From Mytilisepta virgata (Eukaryota; Mollusca; Bivalvia; Mytilida; Mytilidae), in assembly GCA_028015205.1 (NCBI GenBank), contig CM051510.1:33480580-33544579 (forward strand): DNA of 64,000 nucleotides. Direction: 5' to 3'. Shown in pieces: positions 46,101 through 57,756 of this stretch. A program made the position numbers and the translations under genes. The notes beneath the pieces were generated by a model. It was given only the letters and a program-made list of their open reading frames with translations. It was not told the origin of the DNA and ran no database searches. The stretch's first letter is position 1. Each line of letters starts with the position of its first letter.

Positions 46101-48209
46101 TTGAAGGAGAATCTGCTTCTACTAAGATTTTCGACAAAAACCTCAAGAAAATGTCGTTGCTATGTACTTTGTTTACATAGACGTCATTTCGGGACTTCTC
46201 TAGTTTATCGTTCTAATAAATGTAGAAAAAAGGGCGGTAATTCCCACGTAGAAATTTAATCACCGGGAAGTTGTTAAAGATATTATATATTTTTATCCCA
46301 CCGAATAAACACATCAAGAATAGGTGAAAAAAAGTTTTACGTCATGCAAGGTGAATACACATGTAATATTTAAAAGCAACACCGCCAAACAGATTTATGG
46401 ACATTAGAAGCCTTGCGGAGGATTGTGTATACCCTATCCTCTACGAATAGGGAATTTCCAGAAGAGTTACTTTCGTGTGGTTTAAATGTTGTAAAACTTG
46501 ATGTGAATACATATATATTCGTTTGATGTCTTTCCAAAATTCTACGTCAATTAATTTTAATAATTGCTAAGTACAGTAATTACCTGTCTTCCGGGTATTT
46601 AGTACTTGTATAACCAAAAGGCGGGAAATTACACGTTTATTGCCGAGGGATTTGTTCTACTTATTTCGACAGCTATAACGAGTGTACTCTGTACATGTAC
46701 GTACAATGTATATTGTTCCAGTAACAATATTTTCATATTTGTCAGTTGTATTTTTGTTTAAGGTGTATTATTTTTCAAATAAGAATTTGAAATGACAAAT
46801 AAAAATAAATAAACAAATAAGAATGGAATAATTAATCCACCAATATATCATGTATGTAAAAAAACAATACATTGCTGATTTATTGCTCTCATTGGAAATA
46901 CGATCAATTAATCTCTAATTCCCATGGAAGATGTCGGTGTCGTATTAATAAACATTAAAAACTGTACATTTACAATTTTTAGAATTAAATTCGAAATACA
47001 CATGACTTTGTTTTACTTTGTTCAAATAAAAAGAATGGAAATTTTGAGGCATATGAAAACATTTAGATAAAGTAAAACATCCCTTAAGCTGCCATGATGA
47101 ATTTGCCTATTTATTTTTTTTTATAAAAAACCTTTGAAAGCAAATGCAAAAATTTCTTTTCATAAATAAATATTTGAAATGTTAACTTTTAAGTTAAAAC
47201 TCCAGGTATACAAATAATTGAAAATGCTGGTGGTAGGATGTCGTCCGGAAACATAAATCAAATAGTTTAATACCTAACTTTGGCATGAAGTAGGGGACCA
47301 TAAATTGTCCAAATTTGACAAGTCAATGATAGCAAGATGACCACCGTGGACATATTTTGAAATAAAATGTAAATTAAGATGAATTGTACCTACTTCCCTC
47401 ACTTAAACTTAGACAAGTTAGGTGTTATCAGAAACGTTGAAATGTCCAGTTTCAATTCAAAACAAAGAGTCCGTGAAACAATTACCTGTCAGTATTTTTT
47501 GTTGTATTCCATGACCCTTGGTCAGGTGAAAATATGACCGAGTCTGAATCCACATAAAAAACCCAGTACACTAGTTATGAATTTCAATAGTTAGATTGTA
47601 CAATTTTTTTAGTATGCGTAATTTCGATTTCGATCTTTCTTATTTTGTATTATTTGCTGCCATTATTGAACATTCCCTTGAAATAAATATCTTTTATTTA
47701 TGCAAAATTATAGTTATTATCAGAACACTTTTAACACGTCATATTCTAAACAAAGTTTTCACAAAAGTGGAAAGATAACAAATTCTTTGCAATAACATTT
47801 TTATCAAACCATTGTCTCAAAACTGCATATGCAAAGTTTTATGAGAAAAAAAAATTGCCTAATACCCTGCCTTTCTAAGTTTGCCCCGTTTGTATGTAAA
47901 AATCCAGCCTTCCTGTGACATTTTCTAATTTCGCCTGATGTTTTGTATCTATGTAAAATCTAGGTGTCCCATTTGGCCCCATGTTTGTATGCAAGACTCA
48001 TGCGCTATTTTTCTCAATATTTTCATGTTCTATGATCAGTATTTTTATGCATCTATCTAGTTTTTCTTCTGATTTATAGCAACACACCTCTCTACGGACC
48101 CGTTTGAATATATTGCTCACTATGATCTAACGAATTATTGTTAGTAAGAAGCGTACATTTTGAAGATTCATCCCAAAATGCAGTTTTATGAGCAAATGTT
48201 TCGGCTTTA
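46101..48209. other. Intergenic, no gene seen
   Basis: AT-rich with short (AAAT) runs near 46800. The 60-codon plus frame 47596-47778 is low in complexity. Confidence 0.5.
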
Positions 48210-48495
48210 TTTACATTTGAACATCCTCCCAAATCAGGATTTTGTATCCATGTTCGTTCCTACAAACCCCTAAGGACATCACACATTCATATTTCGCGGG
48301 TCGAACATATCGCCGACTGGTGTGTGACCTAGAAAATTCTACCTACGACGCAAATGGATTCCATTTTGACCTTGAGAAGAACCAATGAAAATCGTGAACT
48401 TCCGACCCGCAAAATATGAATATGTGATGTCAGGGGTTTGTAGGAACGAACGTGGATACAAAACCCTGACTTGGGAGGAGGATATTTGAATTGCT
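48210..48495. mobile_element. Foldback element with about 80-bp inverted arms
   Basis: The left arm (about 48225-48304) starts CCTCCCAAATCAGGATTTTG and continues through TTCGTTCCTACAAACCCCT to TTTCGCGGGTCG. The right arm (about 48403-48478) is its reverse complement with a few changes. A spacer of about 100 bp lies between. The overlapping minus frames (48329-48548) follow from the structure and are not genes. Confidence 0.88.
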
Positions 48496-48575
48496 TGTAG
48501 TATTTTGGGGTTATTTTTTCGGCTTTCGACATTGTAGTCCTTGAGCATAACCTATGAAGAAATATTAAAATGTTT
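48496..48575 (+). repeat. Partial AAATCGACGAA-family repeat
   Basis: TTTTTTCGGCTTTCGACATTGTAGTCCTTGAGCATAACC... is the 5' half of the repeat seen at 25560 and 43735, abutting the foldback element. Confidence 0.5.
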
Positions 48576-49006
48576 TTGTTTTACTTTTCGGATTTTATCC
48601 ATGATATACGAGTCTAAGTTTGCTTAGTTCCACGAGCATGCATTTTCGCTGAACTTATCTTCAACACTGCTTAAATATCTTATCTCGATTACCCAATGTT
48701 TAAACGTAGCATGAAAGTAGTCGGACATTTAATGAGTATAATGTAAATAAAACATTTTTTTATCAAATAAAATAAAAGCTCCGTAATATGAAGATGTCGT
48801 GTTTACTTCAGTTGCGAGCGACAATCCACACAGTACAATGAAATACCAATTAATTAAAGTCATCCAATCAGTGTACCATCAGACAAAAACAACACAAAAA
48901 CACAGAATCACCAGAGAGTACAACTTTGTATAGAGATTGTGCAGTCTTGGGGTGAAACCGGTTTATATGGGTACCAAAAACTTCCCTTATCTATCCTGAC
49001 CCTCTA
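48576..49006. other. Intergenic, nothing recognised
   Basis: No repeat or coding signal seen. Confidence 0.5.
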
Positions 49007-49399
49007 GTGTATGACAAAACATGTGCTCTTTTTAACTGTAGAACTAGCCATGGCTTTTATGCCTGCTGGTTGGATACTGCTGTACAATTAGACGAAGAAA
49101 GTCCGAAAAACACTCCCAGAAAGCGAATACTAATATCTCGTCATGAAGTTCAGTTGAGATTGACCGTATTTGTGAGAGACCAGTACAAAGTTAAAGTATT
49201 AAGTCATTGGGAGAAAGAAAAAATGTCAAAAGAATCACATGAACCCCATGTGTGTAGACCTCTCTATGAAAAGACCATCGACAATAGACAACGTGCAAGA
49301 CATTCACGAGATGGGCCAGGAGAACTTTCTCATTGCAAGCGCTCCTCCTTAATCCAGATATTCAGTCAAATGACTCGGATCGCCACCTCAAAACCTTAA
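49007..49399 (+). other. Unidentified 130-codon open frame, possible gene or transposon remnant
   Basis: The frame is less AT-rich than its surroundings and has mixed, charged composition (basic overall), unlike the low-complexity frames elsewhere. A possible acceptor (TTTTTAACTGTAG) sits at about 49033-49045, so the reading could be an exon beginning at ACTAGCCATGG. No domain, signal peptide or membrane segment is recognised, and no donor or neighbouring exon was found. It could equally be a relic of an unrecognised element or chance. Confidence 0.2.
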
Positions 49400-50299
49400 C
49401 TTAATCACCAAGCAACTTATGAAACAACTGACCCTACAATATAAGTTTATTGCATGGTCAGTCTTGCCAAAAATCCTCTTGCACATAGAACAAACAAATT
49501 CGTGCAAAACGTACAAGCTGTCATATATTATTTATATTATCTTGATTCATCTGTAGCTCTTTTGGATAAATGTATTTTGCACATTCTAGAAACTATGTAA
49601 TAGATGCTGTATGGTGTAGGGTATCAATACCGCAACTGATAGCATTTCGGAGCTCTTTTGACAGTACATTCATATATTATAGACAATTGAATTGACAATT
49701 TTTTACAATATGCATAAAATTCTGGTTATATTTTTTTGGTTGGGGACCAGTTAACGGATGCGTTTGCTGCTGGGTGCATGGAAACAGCGTGACTTCTTTA
49801 CTCCTGTATTTGATTTCTAAAATCACTAGAATAAATTGCGGCTTCAAAACTTTACCATCTTTATTACGACGTATCAAGGAGTACCTGATAACTACCTCAA
49901 ACACAGCTCTACTCTTAGGTTACTTAGCTGAAAAGAGTTGTTTATATCCAAACTTATCAATACCTTTGTCAATTTGACATTTAATACTTCAGTGTAAGAT
50001 TTCTGTTTGTAACTTTAGCATTCCATATTGTCACCTGGCGGTACCATCCATTTCTGAAGTCTTTACCTCGGCTATGACATGATTTTTAGATACTTGTTTT
50101 GAAATTTTCGGTGAAGTTGGCCTTATCTTGGTTTTTGCTGAACTGTTTAGGCCCATATTTTCAATCGCTCACAATGTTTTGTTAATTAACTTTGGCTTTC
50201 CAACGTATTGCCCATTAGTGTACCTCTCCAAAGGTAAATCCAGACATGCGCAATGTATATATATTTATGTTCTAAAAATGTTCGAAAATAAATCACAAC
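49400..50299. other. Intergenic, no gene seen
   Basis: Overlapping frames on opposite strands at 49677-49977 have no recognisable features. Confidence 0.5.
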
Positions 50300-50500
50300 A
50301 ATGACGATGTCATCCCCGGTTTAGTGGCAGTTCACGCTGCTAATGCTTTAGTTTCTGTGGTATCTTGTTCTGATTCTCTTTAGTTTATTGTATATTTCGT
50401 TATTTACTTTTTGTTGTGTATTTGTCATCGTGTTATTTGTTGTGTTCCATTCTCATGAATTTGTCTTGCCTTTGGATTTCGACGTTTCCCGATATTTAGT
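50300..50500 (+). repeat. Weak copy of the dispersed repeat at 11205-11400
   Basis: Shares the GTTCACGCTGCTAATGCTTTAG, TTGTTGTGT and T-rich blocks, but without the well-conserved TTACCCTTCCGGAG core. The assignment is tentative. Confidence 0.35.
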
Positions 50501-50661
50501 TCACTACAACATTGAACACTTCTGTAGTATTTATTAGGAAGAATTTAAACGTTTGAAATATGTTTTCTTATTTTAGCATGTATTGTAGCACAGTGCAAAA
50601 GCTCATAAGATCTTTTCTTAAAAAAACATATTGTACACATAGTTTATTAGCTTAAAGCTTA

Positions 50662-51000
50662 GGGACAAGATCAAAAGTTCAATGTAGGATAAAAAACTTA
50701 ATTCACATAGTTTTTTCACTGACCCCCCCCCCCCACCCCACCCTCTCTTAACTTAATTTGGGAAAAATTGATTGACCAATATGGGCATATGCTTTGAGTA
50801 TACTTTTTGTATCATGGGTCCTGTTTTTCCTCAACAATGTATGTTTGTTCTGTATTTTGACTTGGACATCACTTGAATCCGTATTTTTCAATCCGAAAAT
50901 CGATGTCGGATAACAAAACTTGCAGAGATTTTTACCCCCCCCCCCCCCAAACTATTTGAATTAAGTTTTTTATCAGACATTGAACTTTTGATCTCGTCCC
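50662..51000. mobile_element. Long-TIR MITE with TTA target duplication (339 bp)
   Basis: The left end reads GGGACAAGATCAAAAGTTCA and the right end is the reverse complement of GGGACGAGATCAAAAGTTCA. Inverted repeats extend about 50 bp, to the AACTTAATTCA region. TTA flanks both ends (50659-50661 and 51001-51003). A 3-bp TTA duplication and GGG start fit PIF/Harbinger-type MITEs. It has internal C-runs (about 50722-50735 and 50935-50948) and no coding capacity. A longer relative is at 23649-24105. Confidence 0.88.
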
Positions 51001-51051
51001 TTATTGATAACGGACTTTTATTTGCCATTTGAATCCTGGTTCTTTACTAGA

Positions 51052-51234
51052 GGGGCCTCGGTGGCTGAGTGTTTTAGGTAGTTCATCATGACTACTAATG
51101 ATCACTAGCCTGTCATCATCATAGGTTGTGAGTCAGAATCTCACCTGTGGGTGTGTTCGGCTCCGATCTTAATTGGCAATTTTCCTACCGAAGGTCTGTG
51201 GGTACTCCGGCTTCCTCCTCAAACAAACAAACAA
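51052..51234 (+). mobile_element. tRNA-derived SINE with 11-bp target-site duplication
   Basis: The head GGGGCCTCGGTGGCTGAGTG is tRNA-like with an A box. A degenerate B box (GTGAGTCAGAATCTC) follows at about 51130. The body has CTCCGATCTTAATTGG and GGTACTCCGGCTTCCTCC, a central block I recognise from metazoan SINEs, and the tail is (CAAA)n. TCTTTACTAGA directly precedes (51041-51051) and follows (51235-51245) the element, a clean target-site duplication. Relatives are at 18283-18440 and about 55800-55960. Confidence 0.92.
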
Positions 51235-51245
51235 TCTTTACTAGA

Positions 51246-52429
51246 ATATTGTCTGAATTGACACGAGTTATCGTTCGTTTTAAGCAAGATCGAATGCTAG
51301 ACGTATAACTTTTTTTGCAATAAGTTAGTGACAAGTGAACGCATTGTCCGTGGATATCTTGTAAACAAATAAAAGCACAATAATTTAGTCTATAATTTGT
51401 CATTTTACTTTGCCCTCTGTAATGAAATAATCTACTGTAATCAATATAGGTACACCGTCCAAAGTCCTGAAACTATTCTTTAATTATATTGGTCCTGCAT
51501 TTCTTTCCAGTATTTTATACAAGCACGACAAAAGCAAACTAATTGAACAGTAATACTACAAAGCCACAAGAATCAACGATAAGAAAGGAAAATCCACAAA
51601 CAGAAAATGAAAATTTTTTGATAGAATTTTCTATTTAACCCTTTTAAAATAAAACACAGAGACCCAGAAAAGTACAACTGTCATAAATATAAATTCTGTT
51701 CGTATTATCTGTTTAATCTAGTCTTATAGCGATCAATCACAGATGTTTCGTAATTATGTACTTATGCCAACAATTGTAGGTAAATTTTGTCGGCATACAT
51801 GAAAACTGCTTTCCATACATTTTAAAGTTCACGCATCTGTTGTTTATTAAAATTCAAAGTATATGATAAATATACAAGTAATAAGCATTAATGTTTTAGT
51901 AAATAATTTTAAGGTCGTTCAGGTGTCATTTATCGTTTTTACATATATATTGTTGACAATTTTGACGCTTTCTTAAACCATAAACAAATCAGTCCGTGTC
52001 GCTAGACTTGGCAATGTAGTATAAATTTGTGTGGTCTACGTCCTTCCATTATATATATATAGGTTTTACAAAAATGGTCAGATAAAATTAGCATTTAGCG
52101 GATATTACACCTAATTAAGATGTGTTTTGTGACAAATTTATGTAGTGGAAAAAGATAGCCACACATAATTATAAATGAATAACAAACGGTGTACATATTC
52201 CATATTTTCTGAATGGCAATATTCGACTCAGGTAACTGTTCCAGAAAGTTTCAGATAGAAAACATTTATGGAACAATCATTGACTTTAACTGCCCCTAGG
52301 TTCGGAAAAAAAAACAACAGTTTTCTATCTTTAAATTGTGTTCTCGCCTATTTGGATTTTGTTCTATCGGTAATGCTTTTACAGCCCGGTCATGTTTCAA
52401 GCTCATATGTTAGTGTTTCTAAGCTATGA
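51246..52429. other. Intergenic, no gene seen
   Basis: AT-rich. A block CTCGCCTATTTGGA...GGTAATGCTTTTACAG (52342-52390) has a relative at 55345-55400. No coding signal. Confidence 0.5.
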
Positions 52430-52906
52430 AGCCCTGTTGGTCTAACAGAGTAATAAAAAATTGTAATTCGAAAAGTCCAGGGCTGAAGAATTAAAGTCCA
52501 GCGCTGTAGATTTAAAGTCCAGTGCTGTAAATTTAAACTTCGTTAAACATTGGACGCTATGGGAAAGTTTATTAAAAAATCTTCTTGTCTGAAACCACTG
52601 AGCCAATTGGGAACAGATTTGGCAGCAATGGTCCTTCAGAATTACGTCCGATGACCAGGACTGTTAACCAACATGGCTGCCACGGCCGAACTTAGTGTAA
52701 CATAGAACCCTATTGGAAAATTCATTTAAATCTCCATCGCTGGATTTTAAATCTACAGCACCGGACTTTAAATCTAGAGTGTTGGATTTTGAATCTACAG
52801 CACTGGATTATATCTACATCGAAATCTACAGCGCTTGACTTTAATTCTTCAGCGCTGGACTTTTCAAATTACAATTTATTATCCTCTCTGTGAGACCAAT
52901 AGGACT
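52430..52906. mobile_element. Non-autonomous element with about 85-bp TIRs built of 20-bp subrepeats (477 bp)
   Basis: The left end reads AGCCCTGTTGGTCTAACAGAG and the right end is the reverse complement of AGTCCTATTGGTCTCACAGAG. The arms contain repeats of the type AAAGTCCAGCGCTGTAGATT: three on the left and about five in reverse orientation on the right. The middle (about 52558-52700) resembles the CTGAAACCGCTGGGCCGATTGG block of the element at 58038. There is no target duplication that I can see and no coding capacity. Confidence 0.85.
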
Positions 52907-53116
52907 CCATACTAAACTGGCCATAAAGTTGAAACTCAGTATTTTTTTTTAATGATATAAATTTGGGGAAAATGTTGGAGCAATATATGATTTTACCAGC
53001 TGCGAAAGTTTCTAACAACATCTTTTGTATGCAAAAGGCAATGGAAATGGGAACTGATAATTCACTCGGCAACCGCAACTTACATGCGCACTACGATGCT
53101 GTCAAGGAAGACATTA
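52907..53116. other. Intergenic, nothing recognised
   Basis: No feature seen. The 69-codon minus frame here has no recognisable domain. Confidence 0.5.
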
Positions 53117-53236
53117 TATAAATAACACATTTTTAAGAGGGTGGCGGAGTATATTGTAATCGCGAAGCCGAGGTTGACAATGTTTTCAGAGGGTTACAAT
53201 ATACTTCGTCATCCTCTTAGATTTGTTATTTATTTT
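53117..53236. repeat. Hairpin (inverted repeat) with about 44-bp arms
   Basis: The left arm (53117-53161) contains AAGAGGGTGGCGGAGTATAT. The right arm (53192-53236) is its approximate reverse complement, ATATACTTCGTCATCCTCTT. A second short inverted pair (CGAGCGGGTGACAG and CAGCGGGTGATCGAG direct/inverted motifs) follows at 53261-53320. Confidence 0.75.
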
Positions 53237-53578
53237 ATTATACGGAGTGTCTTGAATTTTACGAGCGGGTGACAGTATAAAAATTGTCACCAGCTGTTTA
53301 TTTTCCAGCGGGTGATCGAGTAAAATACAACATTCTTGTAAACCAATGAAAATGCATTAAAAGGAGAGAAATTTACATAAAGTATAGTAACATCAATTAT
53401 TATACATTTGTTTGTTTTGACTTCTGTCCGTATTACACGTACTTTAAATGACAACAATAATAACCGACTGACTATCCATATTTCAAAAATGACTATACGA
53501 GCAGAGGTATATCGCTGGGTCTGCCAACTGTAGCACTGTACCCATTTCTAAACTCCTTAACTATTTTACCGTTGCTAC
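53237..53578. other. Intergenic, nothing else recognised
   Basis: Only the GCGGGTGA motifs noted above. Confidence 0.45.
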
Positions 53579-53976
53579 TTAGGGATGCTCGCTGGTCATG
53601 TTTTGGTCTTTTTGTCAGATTTTCGGAATCCTCGGGTTTTATCCATTTCTTAAACATGAAATTTTTTGTCCATGAACACTCACTTTTTCTTTTATAATTC
53701 CATCATATATACCTTAAAATGGTATTTGACAAAATTTTATGAAATCCTTTTTATTTTTTCATACATCTTTAAGAGACTGAAATTGTCAATGCAAAGACAA
53801 TGAAAAATCCAGAGAAAACCCATTTCCTGCCAATTTTCAAGGCCTTTTTGCTCTAAAATGAGTACATGAACCTATATTTTTTCTTGCTTATTTGTTTACT
53901 ATTCATTTGTTCTCTCAAACTAAAACACCTATTTCAAATCCTATTTATTTCCTATTAGATCAGCGATCATCCTTAA
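53579..53976. mobile_element. TTAA-type MITE, copy B (398 bp)
   Basis: A full-length relative of 14236-14634 in the same orientation. The left end TTAGGGATGCTCGCTGGTC is slightly decayed; the right end GATCAGCGATCATCCTTAA keeps the TTAA. Point differences are spread along the length, so the two insertions are independent and fairly old. Confidence 0.87.
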
Positions 53977-54229
53977 GGACGAATTCAAATATTGCTATGT
54001 AAAATCCAATTCCACAAGTGGTGTGAATCATGTGGACAGTTGACATTTTAAAGACTTCTAGAGGTTGTACATATTGCAGGAGCATAAAAAGTTTTTATTT
54101 TTCTACCTGTGCTCTAATTTCTTCAGATAATCTATGTGTCGCTTTTGTTCGATCTGTTAATATTTTCGTCTGAAACTAAATTTGAAGAAAAACTTCTACA
54201 AAGGAAAGAAAAGAAACTACCTCAGATCT

Positions 54230-54430
54230 TTCTGTCATTTTCTGCTAAATATAGATGATTTTCTATATATTAATAGTCCAAACTTTTAGGGTTACATGAA
54301 AGTGAGTTGTCTATTTCAGTCTCATACCTAGATATATATCTGAAATTTATTACAAACGTGATGAATTCAATTTTCCTATTGTGAACTTTCTGTTTCAGAA
54401 GTGCTGTGTTTAATTTCATATCTTATTTGT
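54230..54430 (+). pseudogene. Reverse transcriptase scrap, heavily decayed
   Basis: Frame pieces read DDFLYINSPNF (around the catalytic DD), then HESELSISVSYLDIYL, then KRDEFNFPIVNFL, which are successive blocks of the same RT family as at 2-739. Stops and frame changes separate them. ILF/CYPL-like remnants of the next block may follow to about 54440. Confidence 0.65.
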
Positions 54431-55799
54431 TACCCTCTTGTGTGTGATATGTATGTTAGCTTTAGTACAAAAAATGTCTAAAACAGTGTTATGTTCAAAC
54501 TTTGCCAATGTTGTCACTCCAAATACCATACAGTCGTCATTCGAACGCTAGATAGTTTGCTAAATTTGGTTATATAAAATTTTTGTCCTCATAAATTCGC
54601 ATTGTCTCATTATTTGGATCTTAAGGATTTCCCCACTGTATTTTTACTGTATTATTCTTTTTACAATATTTTGTATCAGGAGGAGGGGCAAGGAAGGAAA
54701 ATGTAATGCTTTCATTCAGAGAACAAATATTTTGATGCAACATCTTTAGATTCTATTCACATCTAGATTGCTTAATTGTGCTAATGGAACTACATCTGTG
54801 ATCCAATGTATTAGTTACAAATGACCGCTTCACACCTAGTTAAAATTTTCTTCCTCCAGAACAATTTTTGCGACGAAGTCGGTATAGTTTCAACCATAGT
54901 CCATTGACCTTCAAGACGCTTGTCTATGGTAACAACATGGTCTTGTTCTGTGATTGGACGAGATGAAGTAATATTTGATGTTCGAAAAACGTCTACATCT
55001 TTGGTTAAAATGTTGTCCTATGTTTAGTAGGTGAAAATTAAAATTGATGTAGAACTGAAATGTTATCTTATAACGATAGAACTACAAATGTACAAACAAT
55101 GCATATGTGGACAATTATAATTTTTAACACCAATTATCATGTGAGATGTATACAATGCAGGACTTTCGCGGGGTTGCGTAATATTAACCATCAAATGGAC
55201 GAGATGTATATCGGCTGTCTTTCATTTGAAAAATATAGTACTTGTTTTAATATGCTGGTCTATGTGCCATCTTTAGGATTTATTCGTGTTTTGTAGTTTT
55301 GATTGACGGTTTTTTCTTGTCATTTCATTCCAAGTATTGTTCGTCTCGCCTATTTGGAATGAATTCTATAGGTAACGTATTTACAGTCCGTTCACATTTA
55401 AATTCTTTAGGTGGTCTTATGCAGACATTGAAACGAAATTACTATCCGTATTGTGGAAATTCGATACAATATCTATAAACCAAAACCTGTGTAAAGGTGA
55501 CTAAAATGTCAAAATATTCGGAAAAAAAGAATGGACCGAACTTTGCAAAACGTAGATCCATTGGTTTCCAAAAATTTCCCCAATTTTAAATCAATAAAGT
55601 CTTGAGTATCGATTTTATGGCCTGTTCAGAAACACTTGGAACTAAGCTTTTATCGGCAAAAGACACGTAGACAGGTGGTAAATAAATTGTTCCGTTGTGA
55701 CAGTTCTTGCAGAGAAAAAAATTAAGAATAAACGTGTGGACCCAATTTCTGTGTCATATGTTCCTGGAACAAATTGACCTGTTCGGAAATTATTGGACA
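54431..55799. other. Intergenic, no gene seen
   Basis: Contains the repeat block at 55345-55400 related to 52342-52390. Open frames (55060-55296, 55642-55857) carry no recognisable domain. Confidence 0.5.
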
Positions 55800-55960
55800 A
55801 ATTCGTTTTCCCGGGCGGGGAGGACAGGATGTGTTTGCCCTTCATCGTAATGATCACCAGCCTGTCAGCACTGAAGTTGTGTGTTCAGGTACAAATCGTA
55901 GCAAGCAGCGTTCAACTCTGATGTTAATTGACAGGCTTGCCTGTTTTAATTGTTTTTCCT
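55800..55960 (+). mobile_element. SINE, third and most decayed copy
   Basis: AATGATCACCAGCCTGTCAGC then GTTGTGTGTTCAGGTACAAATC and GATGTTAATTGACAGGCTTGCC. The first block matches 51052-51234 and the last matches CTTAATTGACTAGGCTTGCC of 18283-18440. Ends not defined. Confidence 0.5.
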
Positions 55961-57756
55961 GTACCAATAAAAAAATTGCCGAAACGATAAAGCCAGTGTC
56001 GTAAAACCCCAAAAATTGTGTCTTCCCCTCTCCTTTGGTATAACTGTTCAAAGGGGAATAACTCTATCTGAAATAATTAAAAAGCTCTGATGTTTTTAAT
56101 TTAATGTACATATGATGACTTTCCAATTGTTTAATTGTTGGTTCAATGGACGAATAAAAGGATTAAAATCCACATTAAAATGAAAACTGATACTTGTACA
56201 ATCTCGGTTTGGCTTTAACATTGTAAAACATTATTTACATATTTCATTATTGATTCATCTAAAATACTCTACACCGTGACAACCACATAAATGATTAGTT
56301 TGAAAATAAAAACCTTAATTGATTGTCAATTTCTAATATTACTTTTTATGAACGTAGAGGTTAAATACAACACTGTGTAAGGATTGACACCTAACACCAC
56401 TCGTATATCATCACAAACATACTGTCAAATAGCCCGAGGTAACTCGAAGCCGAAGTGTAGCGGAGTGGAACACCACAACATCATATCGGAATGACACTGA
56501 CAGCTCCGGTCCGAGGTTTTTATTTCTCCTAAAGCGTATCATATACCGGAAATATTGAAACAATAGACTTTAATTTTTATTGCATTTAACTAAAAATGAA
56601 AAAAGCTAATAAATCATGTATACTTTAAAAACACTGGTTCCGTTTTAAAGAATTAAATGAGACATTGGGGTTGGGGATTAGCGTTAAAAGAAAAAAAAAG
56701 ATTATACCCTTGTAGCTGTGATTCATTTTTAATCAATTAAAGATGTTGCAAATGGTGTTGATACTATCAGAAATTGAATATATATTAAAAATTATATATA
56801 CATGAACTGTCATATTTAGCCTTGTTACCAGAGAATGGTGTAAGCAAGGAACCCCTTTTAAGCTTGCCAGGGCTTCAGGGGAAATTTTTGTTTTTAAATT
56901 AATAAAAATAAGACATTGAAAAATAAGACATTGAAAAATAATACATTGGGAGTAAAAGGTTAGTGGAATATAAAAAAAAAACTAACGGAGAATTAACAAG
57001 TGATTACAAAAATAACTATAATAAAAGAATATTTATAATTACTTTATAAACAGGAAATTGCAGTAACATTTTATTAAAATAAGGACCACCAAGACAAGAT
57101 GTATAATTGACAACATTTAAAGTCAATATTTTCTTCCAATAAACCGTGACATATTTTTAGAAACCACCATCATTCAAAACCTTTTGAAAATATAAGCATT
57201 TTTTTTATCCTCCTAAACCATGTTTCAGAATACTTTTATTATCAGTATTGTTCAAAGAACCATAACTCATGCAATCAAATTAATATATTTCGTTTGCAAA
57301 TAAAGAAATATATAAATATCCGAAACATATATGTGTATCATCAGCTATTTGCACATGCCAAAAACCTCGCTCATAAAATTAATCCAAATTAACATTAATT
57401 GATAAAGAGGTTGTCCTCTTGTACTCTATACTCACATGGATCTGCTTAGGAATGGACTTGTTACGTTTCATCAAACCAGTTTTATCATTTCTAGCTGTCG
57501 ATCACCTTATTGGTATTTTATAAAATGTTTTATACATAAGAGGACAGGATGGATAAGTGAGGGGTTTGGTACCCAATCACTGCAAAGTTTCTGTACCAAG
57601 TCCGACCTGTTAATTATATGTTTGTAGTTTGTGCTTTTTTGTATTGTATTTGTATAGTCTCTAGATTAGATCGCGTTTATTTTGTTGGTATATTTACCCT
57701 TTTATTATTTATTTTTTATTATGTATACCTTTAGTCCAGATAGGTAAAGTCAAGAA
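55961..57756. other. Intergenic, no gene seen
   Basis: AT-rich. A GC-richer patch near 56430-56520 (GCCCGAGGTAACTCGAAGCC) is unassigned. ATAAGACATTGAAAA is duplicated near 56910. Confidence 0.5.

Noticed and set aside
51052..51130. A tRNA gene
   Set aside because: The tRNA-like head has a degenerate B box, cannot complete a cloverleaf by eye, and is joined to a SINE body and tail.
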